A stretch of DNA of 64,000 nucleotides from contig JBKQSS010000041.1 of assembly GCA_052143535.1 (NCBI GenBank), positions 1-64,000 on the forward strand, written 5' to 3'. The stretch is from JADGRA01 sp052143535. Lineage in GTDB: Bacteria > Myxococcota > Myxococcia > Myxococcales > Myxococcaceae. The first letter of the stretch is position 1; every line of letters starts with the position of its first letter. This document shows positions 17,380-27,850 of this stretch, one piece after another. Under the pieces are notes generated by a model. The model saw only the letters and a program-made list of their open reading frames with translations, did not search any database and was not told the origin of the DNA. The position numbers and the translations under genes were made by a program.

Positions 17380-17787
17380 TCAGCGCCGCTGGCGGGCCGT
17401 GTACAGGCGGCTCCGCTCGCGCTCTACCGCTTCAGCAGCCGCCTCCAGGCCGGGGTCCCCCCGCCCCAGCGCGGCGTAACGCTGCTCCGCCTCGCGCAGC
17501 CGGGTGCTGGCCTCTTCCACCTCCTGCGACGCGAGCGGCTCGGCGTGGTCGGCGAGCACGCGGACTCTGTCCTCGGCCACCTCGAAGAAGCCGCCGGCGA
17601 CGAAGTACCCCAAGGTGTCCCCCCCGGTGCGCACCGTCAGTGGACCGGCAGCCAACAACCCGAGGAAGGCGCTGTGGCCCGGAAGCACTCCGTAAAGGCC
17701 TTCGGCGGCGGGGGCCACCACCTCGTCGGCGGTGAGTGTCGCCACCCGTCGCTCCGGGGTGACAATCTCCACGTTGAGCTTCGCCAT
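17380..17787 (-). CDS. atpC: F-type ATP synthase epsilon subunit
   Basis: 135 residues from ATG 17787, preceded by GAAGGGACGACGG. It has the N-terminal beta-sandwich pattern (VEIVTPERRVATLTADEVVA, AAEGLYGVLPGHSAFLGLL, GYFVAGGFFEV) and a C-terminal helical hairpin (EEASTRLREAEQRYAAL). It regulates rotary catalysis as part of the F1 central stalk. It is separated from atpD by a secreted-protein gene on the same strand. A shorter-looking start option upstream (17808) overlaps that gene. Confidence 0.92.
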   Translation of the reverse strand: MAKLNVEIVTPERRVATLTADEVVAPAAEGLYGVLPGHSAFLGLLAAGPLTVRTGGDTLGYFVAGGFFEVAEDRVRVLADHAEPLASQEVEEASTRLREAEQRYAALGRGDPGLEAAAEAVERERSRLYTARQRR

Positions 17788-17804
17788 CCGTCGTCCCTTC
17801 CTTT

Positions 17805-18350
17805 TCAAAAGTCGAGCCGGTACGTCTTCGGCTCCACCGTTTCGAATTCCACCTGGTTGACGTCGGTAATGCGAGGCCGGCGGCCAGAGACGCCCACCTC
17901 TCCCTCCAACCAGGAGAAGTGCGACCCGAGGTCTCTTAGCTTATCGAAGCGGCGCGAAAGGAAGTCATGCAGGGTGCGTTCGGCCAGTACCCTGCCCTGC
18001 CGGTCGAAGAGTTTCGCCACCACTGCCCGGATGAAGGGCTCGCCCGCTGGCGGTGGCTTGTTGCCTTTCTGCTTCGTCCGCTCGGGAGTCCTCGGCAACA
18101 CCACCAGTACCCAGAAGTGCTCGCCGTCGTTGCTGATGAAGTAGAGGTCCTCCACCGTCCCCACGCATTGGGTCAGCGTCCAGGCCGGGTCCGCATCCCG
18201 CGTCGCCTCGACGCGGCACTGCTCCGGGGCGCTCTCCACCAGTTGGATGCTCCACTCCCCGTTGGAGGAGGCATGCGCGCTGCTCGAGCGCGGCTCAGCC
18301 ACCGCCAGCGCTGGCAGTGCGAGCAGCGGAACCAGCGCGCGAATGTCCAA
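17805..18350 (-). CDS. Secreted protein of unknown function encoded between atpD and atpC
   Basis: 181 residues. The N-terminus MDIRALVPLLALPALAVAEP is a signal peptide with probable cleavage near Ala18-Glu19. The mature part has two cysteines (EQCRVEAT and LTQCVG) that could pair, and no recognisable domain. It sits tightly between atpD (34 bp upstream) and atpC (17 bp downstream), so it should be co-transcribed with the ATP synthase subunits. Nothing in its sequence links it to F1, which is cytoplasmic. Function unknown. Confidence 0.65.
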   Translation of the reverse strand: MDIRALVPLLALPALAVAEPRSSSAHASSNGEWSIQLVESAPEQCRVEATRDADPAWTLTQCVGTVEDLYFISNDGEHFWVLVVLPRTPERTKQKGNKPPPAGEPFIRAVVAKLFDRQGRVLAERTLHDFLSRRFDKLRDLGSHFSWLEGEVGVSGRRPRITDVNQVEFETVEPKTYRLDF

Positions 18351-18383
18351 AAGCGTCGAACCGGGGGTTGCGGGTCAGTGCCG

Positions 18384-19823
18384 TCAGGCTGCCTTGGTGG
18401 CGTTCTCGACGGCCTCCTCGATGGTGCCTACGTAGAAGAAGGCGCTCTCCGGAATCTCGTCGCACTTGCCGTCCGCAATCTCCCGGAAGCCGCGGATGGT
18501 GTCGGCCAGCTTGACGTAGCGTCCGGCTTTGCCGGTGAAGACTTCAGCGGTGAAGAACGGCTGGCTCAGAAAGCGCTGGATTTTACGCGCCCGGGCCACC
18601 ACCAGCTTGTCCTCCTCGGACAGCTCGTCCATGCCGAGGATGGCAATGATGTCCTGCAGCTGCCGGTAGCGCTGGAGGATGTTTTGCACCTTGCGCGCCA
18701 CCGCGTAGTGCTCGGCACCCACCACCGCCGGGTCCAGAATGCGGCTGGTGGAGTCGAGCGGGTCCACCGCCGGGTAGATGCCGAGCTCGGAGATGGGGCG
18801 GCTCAAGACGATGGTTGCGTCCAGGTGGGCAAAGGTGGTGGCCGGCGCCGGGTCGGTGAGGTCGTCGGCCGGCACGTAGATGGCCTGCACCGAGGTGACC
18901 GACCCCTTGTTGGTGCTGGTGATGCGCTCCTGCATCGCACCCATCTCCGTGGCCAGCGTCGGCTGATAGCCCACCGCGGAGGGAATGCGGCCGAGCAACG
19001 CCGAAACCTCGGAGCCCGCTTGCGTGAAGCGGAAGATGTTGTCCACGAAGAGCAACACGTCCTTGCCCTCGACGTCCCGGAAGTACTCGGCGATGGTCAA
19101 CGCCGACAGGCCCACCCGGGCGCGAGCGCCGGGCGGCTCGTTCATCTGTCCGTAGACCAGCACCGCCTGGCTCTTCTGCAGCTCGTCAAGCCGGATGACG
19201 CCGCCTTCCTGGAACTCGCGGTACAGGTCATTGCCTTCGCGGGTCCGCTCGCCCACTCCGGCGAAGACGCTGAAGCCACCCTTCTCGATGGCGGCGTTGC
19301 GAATGAACTCGGTGAGCAGCACCGTCTTGCCCACGCCCGCGCCGCCGAAGAGCCCCACCTTGCCGCCGCGGGTGAACGGGCACAACAGGTCGATGACCTT
19401 GATGCCGGTTTCGAATTGCTGGACCTTCACGTCCTGGTCGGTGAACGCCGGCGGCGCCCGATGGATGGGCCAGTGCTGCTCTGCCTTGACCGGACCGAGT
19501 CCGTCCACCGGCTCGCCCACCACGTTGAGGATGCGGCCCAGAGTGCCCTTCCCGACCGGGACGCTGATTGGCGCGCCGGTATTCTTCACCACCTGGTTGC
19601 GCGCCAGGCCGTCGGTGCTGTCCATGGCGATGGTCCGCACGGTGTTCTCTCCGAGGTCCTGCGCCACCTCGAGCACCAGGTTGTCCGGCTTGTCGCTGAG
19701 GCTTGCATTGCTGACGCGAAGGGCGGTGTACATCTCGGGGATAGCCCCGGGCGGAAACTCCACGTCCACCACCGGTCCCAAGACCTGGGTGACTTTTCCG
19801 TCGGAGTGTGTGGTTGCGCTCAT
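18384..19823 (-). CDS. atpD: F-type ATP synthase beta subunit
   Basis: 479 residues with the P-loop GGAGVGKT, the catalytic region GERTREGNDLY, LLFVDNIFRF (Walker B), and the alpha/beta signature PAVDPLDSTSR. It is the catalytic F1 subunit. ATG 19823 follows AGGAGCC very closely. A GTG at 19835 would add four residues. It lies 23 bp after atpG, the usual F1 neighbour. Confidence 0.97.
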   Translation of the reverse strand: MSATTHSDGKVTQVLGPVVDVEFPPGAIPEMYTALRVSNASLSDKPDNLVLEVAQDLGENTVRTIAMDSTDGLARNQVVKNTGAPISVPVGKGTLGRILNVVGEPVDGLGPVKAEQHWPIHRAPPAFTDQDVKVQQFETGIKVIDLLCPFTRGGKVGLFGGAGVGKTVLLTEFIRNAAIEKGGFSVFAGVGERTREGNDLYREFQEGGVIRLDELQKSQAVLVYGQMNEPPGARARVGLSALTIAEYFRDVEGKDVLLFVDNIFRFTQAGSEVSALLGRIPSAVGYQPTLATEMGAMQERITSTNKGSVTSVQAIYVPADDLTDPAPATTFAHLDATIVLSRPISELGIYPAVDPLDSTSRILDPAVVGAEHYAVARKVQNILQRYRQLQDIIAILGMDELSEEDKLVVARARKIQRFLSQPFFTAEVFTGKAGRYVKLADTIRGFREIADGKCDEIPESAFFYVGTIEEAVENATKAA

Positions 19824-19846
19824 GGCTCCTGGCACTTTCGTGTTGG

Positions 19847-20734
19847 CTATTTCAGCGCCTCGGCTCCAGAGACGATCTCCATCAGCTCCTTGGTGATCGC
19901 CGCCTGCCGAGTGCGGTTGTAGAGGAGGGACAGCCGGTCTATCGCGTCGTTGGCGTTGTTGGTGGCGCTGTCCATGGCCGCCATCCGAGCGGCGTGCTCG
20001 GAGGCGACCGACTCGAGCAGCCCCCGCCAGACGCGCAAGCTCCAGACGTGCGGCAACAGTTGGCCCAGCACCCGCGCGGCGCTGGGCTCGTATTCAAAGT
20101 CCACCAGCGTGCGAGCAAAGGGCTCCGGCGGCGGCGCACCATCGACGGTGAGCTCCTGAAGCGGCAGGACGCGAGCGAACTCCACCCGCTGGCTAATGGC
20201 CGAAATGAAGCTGTTGTTGCAGAGGTACACCTCGTCCACCCGGCCGGAGAGAAACTCCTCGGCAACCTCCGAGGCCAGCTGGGCGGCCGTGCGGTAGTTC
20301 ACCTTGGCCAGAAGGCCCACGTAGTCCTTGCGGATTTTCACCCCGCGCCGGCGGAAAAACTCCTGGCCCTTGCGTCCCAGCGTGGACAGCTGCACCGACT
20401 CGTAGGAGGGCCCCTTCTCGTACAGAAAGCGCGAGACGCGGCGGAGGACATTCGAGTTGAAGGCGCCCGCCAAGCCGCGGTCCGAGGTGAACATCAGCAC
20501 CTCGACGCGCTTGGGGTGTGGACGAGCCACCAGCAGCGGATGGGTCACGCTGCCGTGCCGAAGGGCGACGTCGCGCAGCACCTCCTCCAGGGCGGTGGAG
20601 TATGGCCGGGTGGCCATCAACGCCTCCTGCGCCCGGCGCAGCTTGGCCGCGGAAACCATCTTCATCGCTTTGGTAATCTGCTGCGTGCTCTTGAACGAGC
20701 GGACGCGCTTGCGGATGTCGCGGAGGCTAGCCAT
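19847..20734 (-). CDS. atpG: F-type ATP synthase gamma subunit
   Basis: 295 residues from ATG 20734: MASLRDIRKRV start, STQQITKAMKMVSAAKLRRA (N-terminal central-stalk helix), FTSDRGLAGAFN, and a C-terminal helix RMAAMDSATNNANDAIDRL followed by YNRTRQAAITKELMEIVSGA. It forms the rotating central stalk. As first gene of the leftward atpG-atpD-x-atpC group it is not preceded by atpA, which lies about 9 kb away on the other strand. Confidence 0.96.
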   Translation of the reverse strand: MASLRDIRKRVRSFKSTQQITKAMKMVSAAKLRRAQEALMATRPYSTALEEVLRDVALRHGSVTHPLLVARPHPKRVEVLMFTSDRGLAGAFNSNVLRRVSRFLYEKGPSYESVQLSTLGRKGQEFFRRRGVKIRKDYVGLLAKVNYRTAAQLASEVAEEFLSGRVDEVYLCNNSFISAISQRVEFARVLPLQELTVDGAPPPEPFARTLVDFEYEPSAARVLGQLLPHVWSLRVWRGLLESVASEHAARMAAMDSATNNANDAIDRLSLLYNRTRQAAITKELMEIVSGAEALK

Positions 20735-20884
20735 CTGGACAAGAAGGGGGTGGACGGGCGAAAGGCGGCGGCCCGGGGCGGCGCACCCTATGTCGCAGCC
20801 CGGTCCAAAAATCAACGTCGGTGATCTCAGTCAGACTGCTGGATGCTGACAGGGGGCTCCCCCCCACTCGGCCGTCCTCTGGAC

Positions 20885-21514
20885 ATGGCACGCCCCTCCC
20901 TCCGCCGGATAAGCCTCATTGGCCTCGGCGTTGCCGTGGGCCTGGGCTTGCTTCCCTCGGTCCTGATCGACGTCACCTATGCGCCGGACATTGTCTCCGT
21001 GGACAACGCCCCGGCTTCCCCGTTCGGCGTCGTCTTTGGGGCAGGCCTCGCGCCCGGTGGGGAGCCTTCGCCCCTGCTCGCCGAGCGGCTGGAGACTGCC
21101 CTGGCGCTGTGGCAAGCCGGGAAAGTCGAGCGCCTGCTGCTCACCGGGAATGCCGGCGCACACCACGACGAGCTACGTGCCATGCGCCACTACCTCGTGA
21201 CGGCAGGCGTTCCAGAGCACGCGCTGCTGACTGACCTCGAAGGCGCTTCCACCTTCGACAGCTGCTGGCGCGCCCGAAGCGTGTTTGGCGTACAGAACGC
21301 CCTCCTCATCACCCAGCGTTTTCACCTTCCACGGGCCTTGTTTCTCGCCGCCCACGCCGGCATTTCCGCTCGCGGCGTCGCCGCCGGGGGGCGGCCGCAC
21401 TGGACTTCCCTGGCCGTCTGGCGGGAGTTTCTCGCGCGGCCGCTGGCCGTGCTGCAGGTGCTGACCCACGCCCCGCCAGGGCCTCCGCAACAGACGAGCG
21501 CCCTGCCAGGGTGA
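20885..21514 (+). CDS. SanA/YdcF-like (DUF218) envelope protein
   Basis: 209 residues from ATG 20885; an in-frame start at 20843 would add 14. One N-terminal membrane helix (ISLIGLGVAVGLGLLPSVLI) precedes a DUF218 domain: FGVVFGAGLAP, SPLLAERLETALALWQAGKV, LLLTGNAGAHHDE, EGASTFDSC and LITQRFHLPRALFLA. The closest known type is SanA, linked to envelope barrier function in enterobacteria; the reaction is unknown. It is divergent from atpG. Confidence 0.75.
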   Translation: MARPSLRRISLIGLGVAVGLGLLPSVLIDVTYAPDIVSVDNAPASPFGVVFGAGLAPGGEPSPLLAERLETALALWQAGKVERLLLTGNAGAHHDELRAMRHYLVTAGVPEHALLTDLEGASTFDSCWRARSVFGVQNALLITQRFHLPRALFLAAHAGISARGVAAGGRPHWTSLAVWREFLARPLAVLQVLTHAPPGPPQQTSALPG

Positions 21515-21546
21515 AGAGAGGGCGACGGGGGCCACCTCAAAAACGA

Positions 21547-21590
21547 GGACGCCAAGAAGGAAAGCCCTGTGGCTTCCCCTGTTGGCGTCC
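21547..21590. terminator. Bidirectional hairpin terminator
   Basis: Outer arms GGACGCCAA and TTGGCGTCC pair perfectly. Inner arms GGAAAGCC and GGCTTCCC pair with one mismatch. On the minus strand the stem is followed by TCGTTTTT, a good end for the small secreted-protein gene at 21619. On the plus strand a CTTCTTTTT follows about 10 bases later, serving the SanA-like gene. Confidence 0.75.
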
Positions 21591-21618
21591 CGTCGGTACT
21601 TCTTTTTGGGGCCGAAGC

Positions 21619-21834
21619 TTACTTGGCCGGTGCCGCGTCTGCCGGCTTGTCAGCCGCAGGCTTGGTGGTGGTCGTCTTCTTGGAAGAGGTGCTCGAGGAC
21701 TTGTGAGTTGAGGTGCTGGTGGTGCTCTTCTTCGCCGGGGCAGCTTTGGCGTCAGCCGGGGCGGCTGGCTTCGCATCGTCGGCGAAAGCAGCAAAAGAGG
21801 TCGCAAGCACCAGCGCGGTAATGAGATTCTTCAT
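21619..21834 (-). CDS. Tiny secreted Ala/Lys/Thr/Ser-rich protein, paralogue 1
   Basis: 71 residues. A signal peptide MKNLITALVLATSFAAFA is probably cut before DDAKPAA. The mature ~50 residues are low-complexity (Lys-Pro-Ala and Ser/Thr runs) with no Cys, probably disordered and basic. The gene has its own terminator. The first 25 codons are nearly identical to those of the gene at 21984-22181, showing duplication. Function unknown; it could bind polyanions or the cell wall. Confidence 0.6.
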   Translation of the reverse strand: MKNLITALVLATSFAAFADDAKPAAPADAKAAPAKKSTTSTSTHKSSSTSSKKTTTTKPAADKPADAAPAK

Positions 21835-21923
21835 GGATTGGAACTCCTCGGGTTTCGGTGTGAGCGAGGCGACAGCGCCCCGTCAACGCAAAGTTCAAAG
21901 CACGGCGCGTGCCAAAAAGAGGA

Positions 21924-21955
21924 AGGCGCTCGCCGAAGTTACCCGGCGAGCGCCT
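21924..21955 (-). terminator. Hairpin terminator after paralogue 2
   Basis: Perfect 12-bp stem AGGCGCTCGCCG / CGGCGAGCGCCT with an 8-base loop. On the minus strand it is followed by TCCTCTTTTTGG, which ends transcription of the gene at 21984-22181 and separates the two paralogues. Confidence 0.75.
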
Positions 21956-21983
21956 CCTGGTGCGTCAAAGACGGTGAAACGAA

Positions 21984-22181
21984 TTACTTCGCGGCCGGGG
22001 CTGCGGCCGGGGCGGCCGGGGTCTTCGCGGCCTTCGCAGGCTTCGCGGCGGGCGTAGCGGCCTTCTTCTCGGTCTTCGCGGGGGCGGCCTTAGCAGGTGC
22101 AGCGGCAGCGGCCGGCTTCGCATCGTCGGCGAAAGCGGCAAATGAGGTCGCAAGGACGAGCGCGGTGAGGAGGTTCTTCAT
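21984..22181 (-). CDS. Tiny secreted Ala/Lys/Pro-rich protein, paralogue 2
   Basis: 65 residues from ATG 22181. Signal peptide MKNLLTALVLATSFAAFA, then DDAKPAA as in paralogue 1. The mature part is (A/P)AKA-type low complexity like histone-H1 or alanine-rich tails. Longer in-frame starts exist but add nothing signal-like. The two genes differ mainly after codon 25: paralogue 1 is Thr/Ser-rich, this one Ala/Pro-rich. Confidence 0.6.
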   Translation of the reverse strand: MKNLLTALVLATSFAAFADDAKPAAAAAPAKAAPAKTEKKAATPAAKPAKAAKTPAAPAAAPAAK

Positions 22182-22320
22182 GGTGGCGTCTTCCATTCGT
22201 TGATGGCGGGGCTTCATGCTCCGCCGGTGTGGAGGCAGGTAAAGCAGCTTCCGTGCCACGGGAATGACGCCCCGTGCCAGCTGTTGGCCGAGGACAGATT
22301 CCTCACCTTTCTCAAACCGA

Positions 22321-22339
22321 CTGGGGAGAAATTCCCCAG
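22321..22339. promoter_or_regulatory. Inverted repeat upstream of the kinase-regulator operon
   Basis: CTGGGGA-GAAAT-TCCCCAG, perfect 7-bp arms with a 5-base centre, lies 57 bp before the histidine kinase start. It could be an operator or a small hairpin in the leader. No T-run follows. Confidence 0.4.
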
Positions 22340-22396
22340 CTGACCTCTACAGCCTGACTGGAAGCCGATGCGCTGGCCTCTTTCCCGTGTGTCAGG

Positions 22397-23832
22397 ATGC
22401 GGCCGCCTTTGACCGCCTCCGCGTTTCACTCCTCGTTTCGCCGGTACCGCGCGGCGTTTGTCTTCGTCGTCGGGCTGCTCACGCTGGTGGCCGGCTTCAC
22501 GCTCTGGAATGAGCTGCACACCAACGTCCGCATCGACGAGCTCTTCGAGCAGGCGCTGGAGCGCGAGCAACTCATCGGCCGAATTCGGGCCGACGCGCTC
22601 GACCTGCAGGACAAGGTCAACGACCACATCGAGGCCTCGACCGACGAGCTGCGGCAGGAGGCGGATGCGCGAATGGAGGAAGTGCTGGGCGATGCGAAGG
22701 AAGCCCGCGTCGAGTACACGCGTGACCTTCCCGACGGCGAGAAGGAAGTCTGGAACCGCTTCGACGAGACGGCGCGGCAGCTGGCCCAGTCTGCTCGGGT
22801 GGCGCTCAAATTCAGCAGCGCCAAGGAGCTCGAGCGCGCGCGACAACACCTCGAGGCCGAGCTGCGCCCCATCAGCAGCAAGCTGGAGAGCGTCGCCAAG
22901 GAGCTTTCGGGGAAGAATGCGGAGGAGACCCGGAGGCTCCTGCACCAGCGGGAGAACCTGCGGACCAAGACCACCCTGGTCGGCACGCTGGTGGCAGCCC
23001 TCTCCATCGTGATGGCACTCCTGGTGGGCACCAGCATGGTGCGTATTCTCCGGCGCCAGGAGCGCACCATCGAAGCCCAGCTGGAGGAGCTGGACCGCCG
23101 AAACAAGGAGCTCGACGCTTTCGCCAGCCGAGTGGCACACGACTTGGTCGGCCCGCTCAACCCGCTCAAGGGCTACCTCACGTTGATTGCGCGCTCTCCG
23201 GCCGTCTCCGACCCCGACGTACGCGAGATGCTGGCCGAGGCCGAGGCCTCAGCGACGCGGATGGCCCAGCTGGTGGAGGGACTGTTGCGCTTCTGTCGAG
23301 CGGGCACCCGCAGCGAGGCCCCGGGCGCCGAGGTGGACACCGCCGTCACCACCATCCTGCTCGAGCTTGACCAGGTGGCCGCTCTCCAAGACGTGCGGGT
23401 GGACCGACGGCTGCAGCCCTCGGTGCGGGTGGATGTGCCGGCGGCCCTGCTCCAGTCCATCGCCCGGAACCTCATCTCCAATGCAGTGAAGTACTCCGTC
23501 GGCAGCGCCGGCGCTTTGGTGGCGGTGCGGGTGCTGGCCGAGGGGCCCTGGGCCGTGCTCGAGGTCAGCGACAACGGTCCGGGGATGAGTGACGACACCC
23601 GGGGCCGCCTCTTCCAGCCCTTCTTCCGAGGCCCGGAAGCGCGTGGGCTTCCCGGACATGGCCTCGGTTTGGCGACCACCAAGCGTCTGGTGGAAGCCCA
23701 TGGCGGCACCATCCAAGTCCAGTCGGCGACGGCTGCCGGCACGCTGGTGACGGTGCGGCTCCCGTTGTCCGAACCCGATTTCCGAGACGTCAGTCCGGCC
23801 CCCATCCGCGCTGCGGCGCTGGCCGAGCCCCG

Positions 23833-23836
<4 letters not shown>
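22397..23836 (+). CDS. Membrane-bound sensor histidine kinase
   Basis: 479 residues. Membrane helices at ~19-38 and ~193-215 flank a ~150-residue periplasmic helical sensor region rich in Glu/Arg. A coiled segment follows, then the phosphoacceptor VAHDLVGPLNP (His248). The ATPase domain has NLISNAVKYS (N box), VSDNGPGM (G1) and GHGLGLATTKRLVEAHGG (G2). The stop overlaps the start of the NtrC-type regulator (ATGA at 23833-23836), so the two form a cognate pair. The signal is unknown. Confidence 0.88.
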
Positions 23837-25191
<1,355 letters not shown>

Positions 25192-25238
25192 CCCGCTTCC
25201 CAGCCGTCAAGGCTTTCTCGGCCAGGGCCCGCCGTCCT

Positions 25239-27047
25239 TCAGGCGGCCGAGGTCTCCATCAAGGTGGTCAGCCGCCGGGTGACCTCGGCCATCTGCTGGC
25301 GGTTTCCGGAACGGAAGGCCGACCGTCCGAGGGCCACCAGACGGCGCACGCTTTCCACCAGCGCCTGGGCGTCAGCGCGCTCGGGAGCCGCTGACTCGGA
25401 CAGGGCGCGACTGAGCTGCTCGCCCCGCGCCAGGAGGTCGGCGAAGGAGCGCATCGCCTGCACCTCGGGCGGCGACTGCTTCTTATGGTAGGCCTTTTGT
25501 TCTGCCCTGAGCTGCTTCACTTCGGCCGCGGACAACTCGCTGCGCTGCTCGAGCTTGACTGCCTGCGACAGCCCGGAGGACAAGTCCATCGCCCGGACGC
25601 TCAAGGTCCCCTCGCTGGACAGCTCGAAGGTGACTTCGAGGGGTGCCTCGGAGCGCGCCTTGGCCCGCAGGTCCGAGAGCAGCACCTCGCCGAGCTTGGC
25701 CGCCTCGGCCCCCCCCTCGCCATCGCCTTGAAGAATCTCAATGCGGGCCCGCGCCTGGCCGGCGCTGGCCGGGACGAAGACTTCGCGGGCCACCACCGGG
25801 ATGGGCGTATTCTTGGCCACCAAACACCGCACGCCGCCGCCGTAGACGGCCACCCCGATGGAATGGCTCGCCACGTCGATGAGCAGGGCTTCCCCGCCTC
25901 GCGCCGACAGCTCACCGGCATGCACCGCCGCGCCGAGCGCCACCACCTCGTCGGGATTGACGCCCACCACCGGCGGACGGCCGAAGTAGTCAGCCACCAG
26001 ACGGCGCACCATCGGCACGCGCGTCATCCCCCCCACCATCAGCACCACGTCGAAGTCCTTCGGGTTGGCTTGGGCTTCAACCATCAGCGCCTGGCAGGTT
26101 TTCAAGCAGCGCTCGCTCAGCGGCTCGCACAGCCGCTCGAATTCGGCGCGGGCGAGGGAGGCTTCGAGGTCCACCAGCGCGCCTCCCGGCCGGTGGTCGC
26201 CCAGTCCGGAAACCGACACCAGCACCGCCTCGCTCAGGCTGAGCTCTCGCTTGGCCAGCTCGGCCGCCACCTTTAGCCGCTGCATCGAGAGGCTGTCCCT
26301 GGCCGCGGCCTCCCGGTGGCTGGACGGCACCTGCTCGAGCAGCCACTGCACCACCCGCGCGTCGAAGTCCTCGCCTCCGAGAAGCGGGTCTCCGCCGGTG
26401 GCCTTCACCTGGAAGACGCCGTTCTCCACTTCCAAAATCGACACGTCGAAGGTGCCGCCTCCGAGGTCAAACACCAGCGCCCGCCCGCGGAAATTGGACG
26501 TCAAGCCATAGGCCACTGCCGCCGCGGTGGGCTCGTTCACCAGCCGCAGCACGTTGAGCCCGGCGATGTGCGCCGCCTCCCGCGTGGCCGCCCGCTGCAA
26601 GTCGTCGAAGTTGGCCGGCACGGTGATGACGCAGTTACTCACCGGGCGGCCGAAGTGGGCCTCGGCATCGAGCTTGAGCTCTCCCAAAATCATCGCCGAG
26701 ATTTGCGTCAAGGGAAGCACCCGGCCGGCGATGCGTACCCGCACCTCGCCGTTGGGGCCCTCGAGCAGCGGGTAGGGCACCAGGGCCTTTGCGGAACGGG
26801 CCAGCTCAGCCGTCCAACGTCTGCCGATGAAGCGCTTGGTGGCCGAGGCGACGTCGCTCGGGTGCTCCTCGGCCACGGCCCGCGCACCCTCCCCCACCAC
26901 CCGAATGCCGTCGGGCGCAAAGCCCACCAGCGATGGCGTCAGCGAGCGACCACGGCGGTTGGGGATGATGCGGGGTCCGCCCTCATCGACTGTGGCCACG
27001 GCGCTGGTGGAGGTACCAAGGTCGATGCCAACGACTGGCTGGGACAT
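25239..27047 (-). CDS. Hsp70/DnaK paralogue
   Basis: 602 residues from ATG 27047. ATPase motifs are VGIDLGTSTSAVATVDEGGP, VFDLGGGTFDVSIL and VLMVGGMTRVPMV. A substrate-binding region (NTPIPVVAREVFVPASAGQA) and a helical lid follow. No C-terminal EEVD-like tail, and no dnaJ or grpE neighbours, so this is a secondary Hsp70 rather than the housekeeping copy. It is divergent from atpH with 115 bp between starts. Confidence 0.88.
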   Translation of the reverse strand: MSQPVVGIDLGTSTSAVATVDEGGPRIIPNRRGRSLTPSLVGFAPDGIRVVGEGARAVAEEHPSDVASATKRFIGRRWTAELARSAKALVPYPLLEGPNGEVRVRIAGRVLPLTQISAMILGELKLDAEAHFGRPVSNCVITVPANFDDLQRAATREAAHIAGLNVLRLVNEPTAAAVAYGLTSNFRGRALVFDLGGGTFDVSILEVENGVFQVKATGGDPLLGGEDFDARVVQWLLEQVPSSHREAAARDSLSMQRLKVAAELAKRELSLSEAVLVSVSGLGDHRPGGALVDLEASLARAEFERLCEPLSERCLKTCQALMVEAQANPKDFDVVLMVGGMTRVPMVRRLVADYFGRPPVVGVNPDEVVALGAAVHAGELSARGGEALLIDVASHSIGVAVYGGGVRCLVAKNTPIPVVAREVFVPASAGQARARIEILQGDGEGGAEAAKLGEVLLSDLRAKARSEAPLEVTFELSSEGTLSVRAMDLSSGLSQAVKLEQRSELSAAEVKQLRAEQKAYHKKQSPPEVQAMRSFADLLARGEQLSRALSESAAPERADAQALVESVRRLVALGRSAFRSGNRQQMAEVTRRLTTLMETSAA

Positions 27048-27143
27048 GGGCCGGACCGGAGCTTCCCATCGAGGCTTCGGGTGGGAGCAAGGCGCAGCCG
27101 AGGTGACACCGGCGGCCTTCCGTTGCTGCGCGGCGGAAGCGTG

Positions 27144-27150
27144 TGCTAAT
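27144..27150 (+). promoter_or_regulatory. atpH: Candidate extended -10 element of atpH
   Basis: TGCTAAT within GCGTGTGCTAAT, 12 bp before the atpH ATG. It resembles the GCGTGCTAGC elements ahead of ileS and parA. Position implies a leaderless or nearly leaderless mRNA. Confidence 0.4.
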
Positions 27151-27162
27151 CGCCCGGGCGCC

Positions 27163-27702
27163 ATGGTCAACGTGTCCGTCGCCCGCCGCTACGCCCGCGC
27201 ACTTCTCGAGGCCAGCGCTGGCGCAGACACGGACCGACTCTCGGCTCAGCTCGCGTCCTTGACGACGCTGGTCCGTACCCGTGATGAGCTCCGGGCCTTT
27301 CTCGACAACCCCACATACACCCGCGCACAGCAGCACGCGGTGCTCGAGGTGCTGATTCGGGAGCTCCCGGTCGACGCCGAGCCCCTGCCCCGCTTTCTCC
27401 GGCTGCTCGTCGACCGGCGACGGCTCGGCTCCCTCTCCGACATCGCTCGCCAGTTCCGAGACCTCGCCGATGAGCGAGCCGGACGCATCCGCGGCAGAGT
27501 GGTGAGCGCGACGCCGCTGGCCCCGGAGACGCTTCAGCAGCTGCAGACGGCCCTCGAGTCCATCACCCACTCGCACGTCCTGCTCGAGACTGAAGTTGAC
27601 GCAAAGGTGCTGGGCGGCGTCTCGGCGCAAGTCGGCTCGGTGCTCTACGACGGCACCCTACGCAGTGGCCTCGACGAGATGCGCCGCGCACTGAAACGCT
27701 GA
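27163..27702 (+). CDS. atpH: F-type ATP synthase delta subunit
   Basis: 179 residues: VARRYARALLEAS start, a six-helix N-terminal region, and the conserved C-terminal VDAKVLGGVSAQVGSVLYDGTL-like block ending RRALKR. It joins F1 to the peripheral stalk. ATG 27163 has no ribosome-binding site (CCCGGGCGCC precedes it). TGCTAAT at 27144-27150 suggests a promoter right next to the start, so translation may be leaderless. The next gene is a kinase, not atpA. Confidence 0.92.
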   Translation: MVNVSVARRYARALLEASAGADTDRLSAQLASLTTLVRTRDELRAFLDNPTYTRAQQHAVLEVLIRELPVDAEPLPRFLRLLVDRRRLGSLSDIARQFRDLADERAGRIRGRVVSATPLAPETLQQLQTALESITHSHVLLETEVDAKVLGGVSAQVGSVLYDGTLRSGLDEMRRALKR

Positions 27703-27850
27703 ATTGCCTACAGATCCGCAGCGCTCCCTCCCCGCACCGACGTCGGGTGGATGGCCGGATGCTGTCCACCACCTGCCAGTTGTGGTTTCATCCAATGGCA
27801 ACTGCGCGTCCACAAAACTCTCCAATTACCTGCTCAGGAGTCACCATCCC

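Noticed and set aside
17967..19922. 651-residue frame opposite atpD and its downstream gene
   Set aside because: It mirrors the well-supported atpD frame, has His/Arg/Gly-rich composition typical of antisense frames in G/C-rich DNA, and shows no domain.
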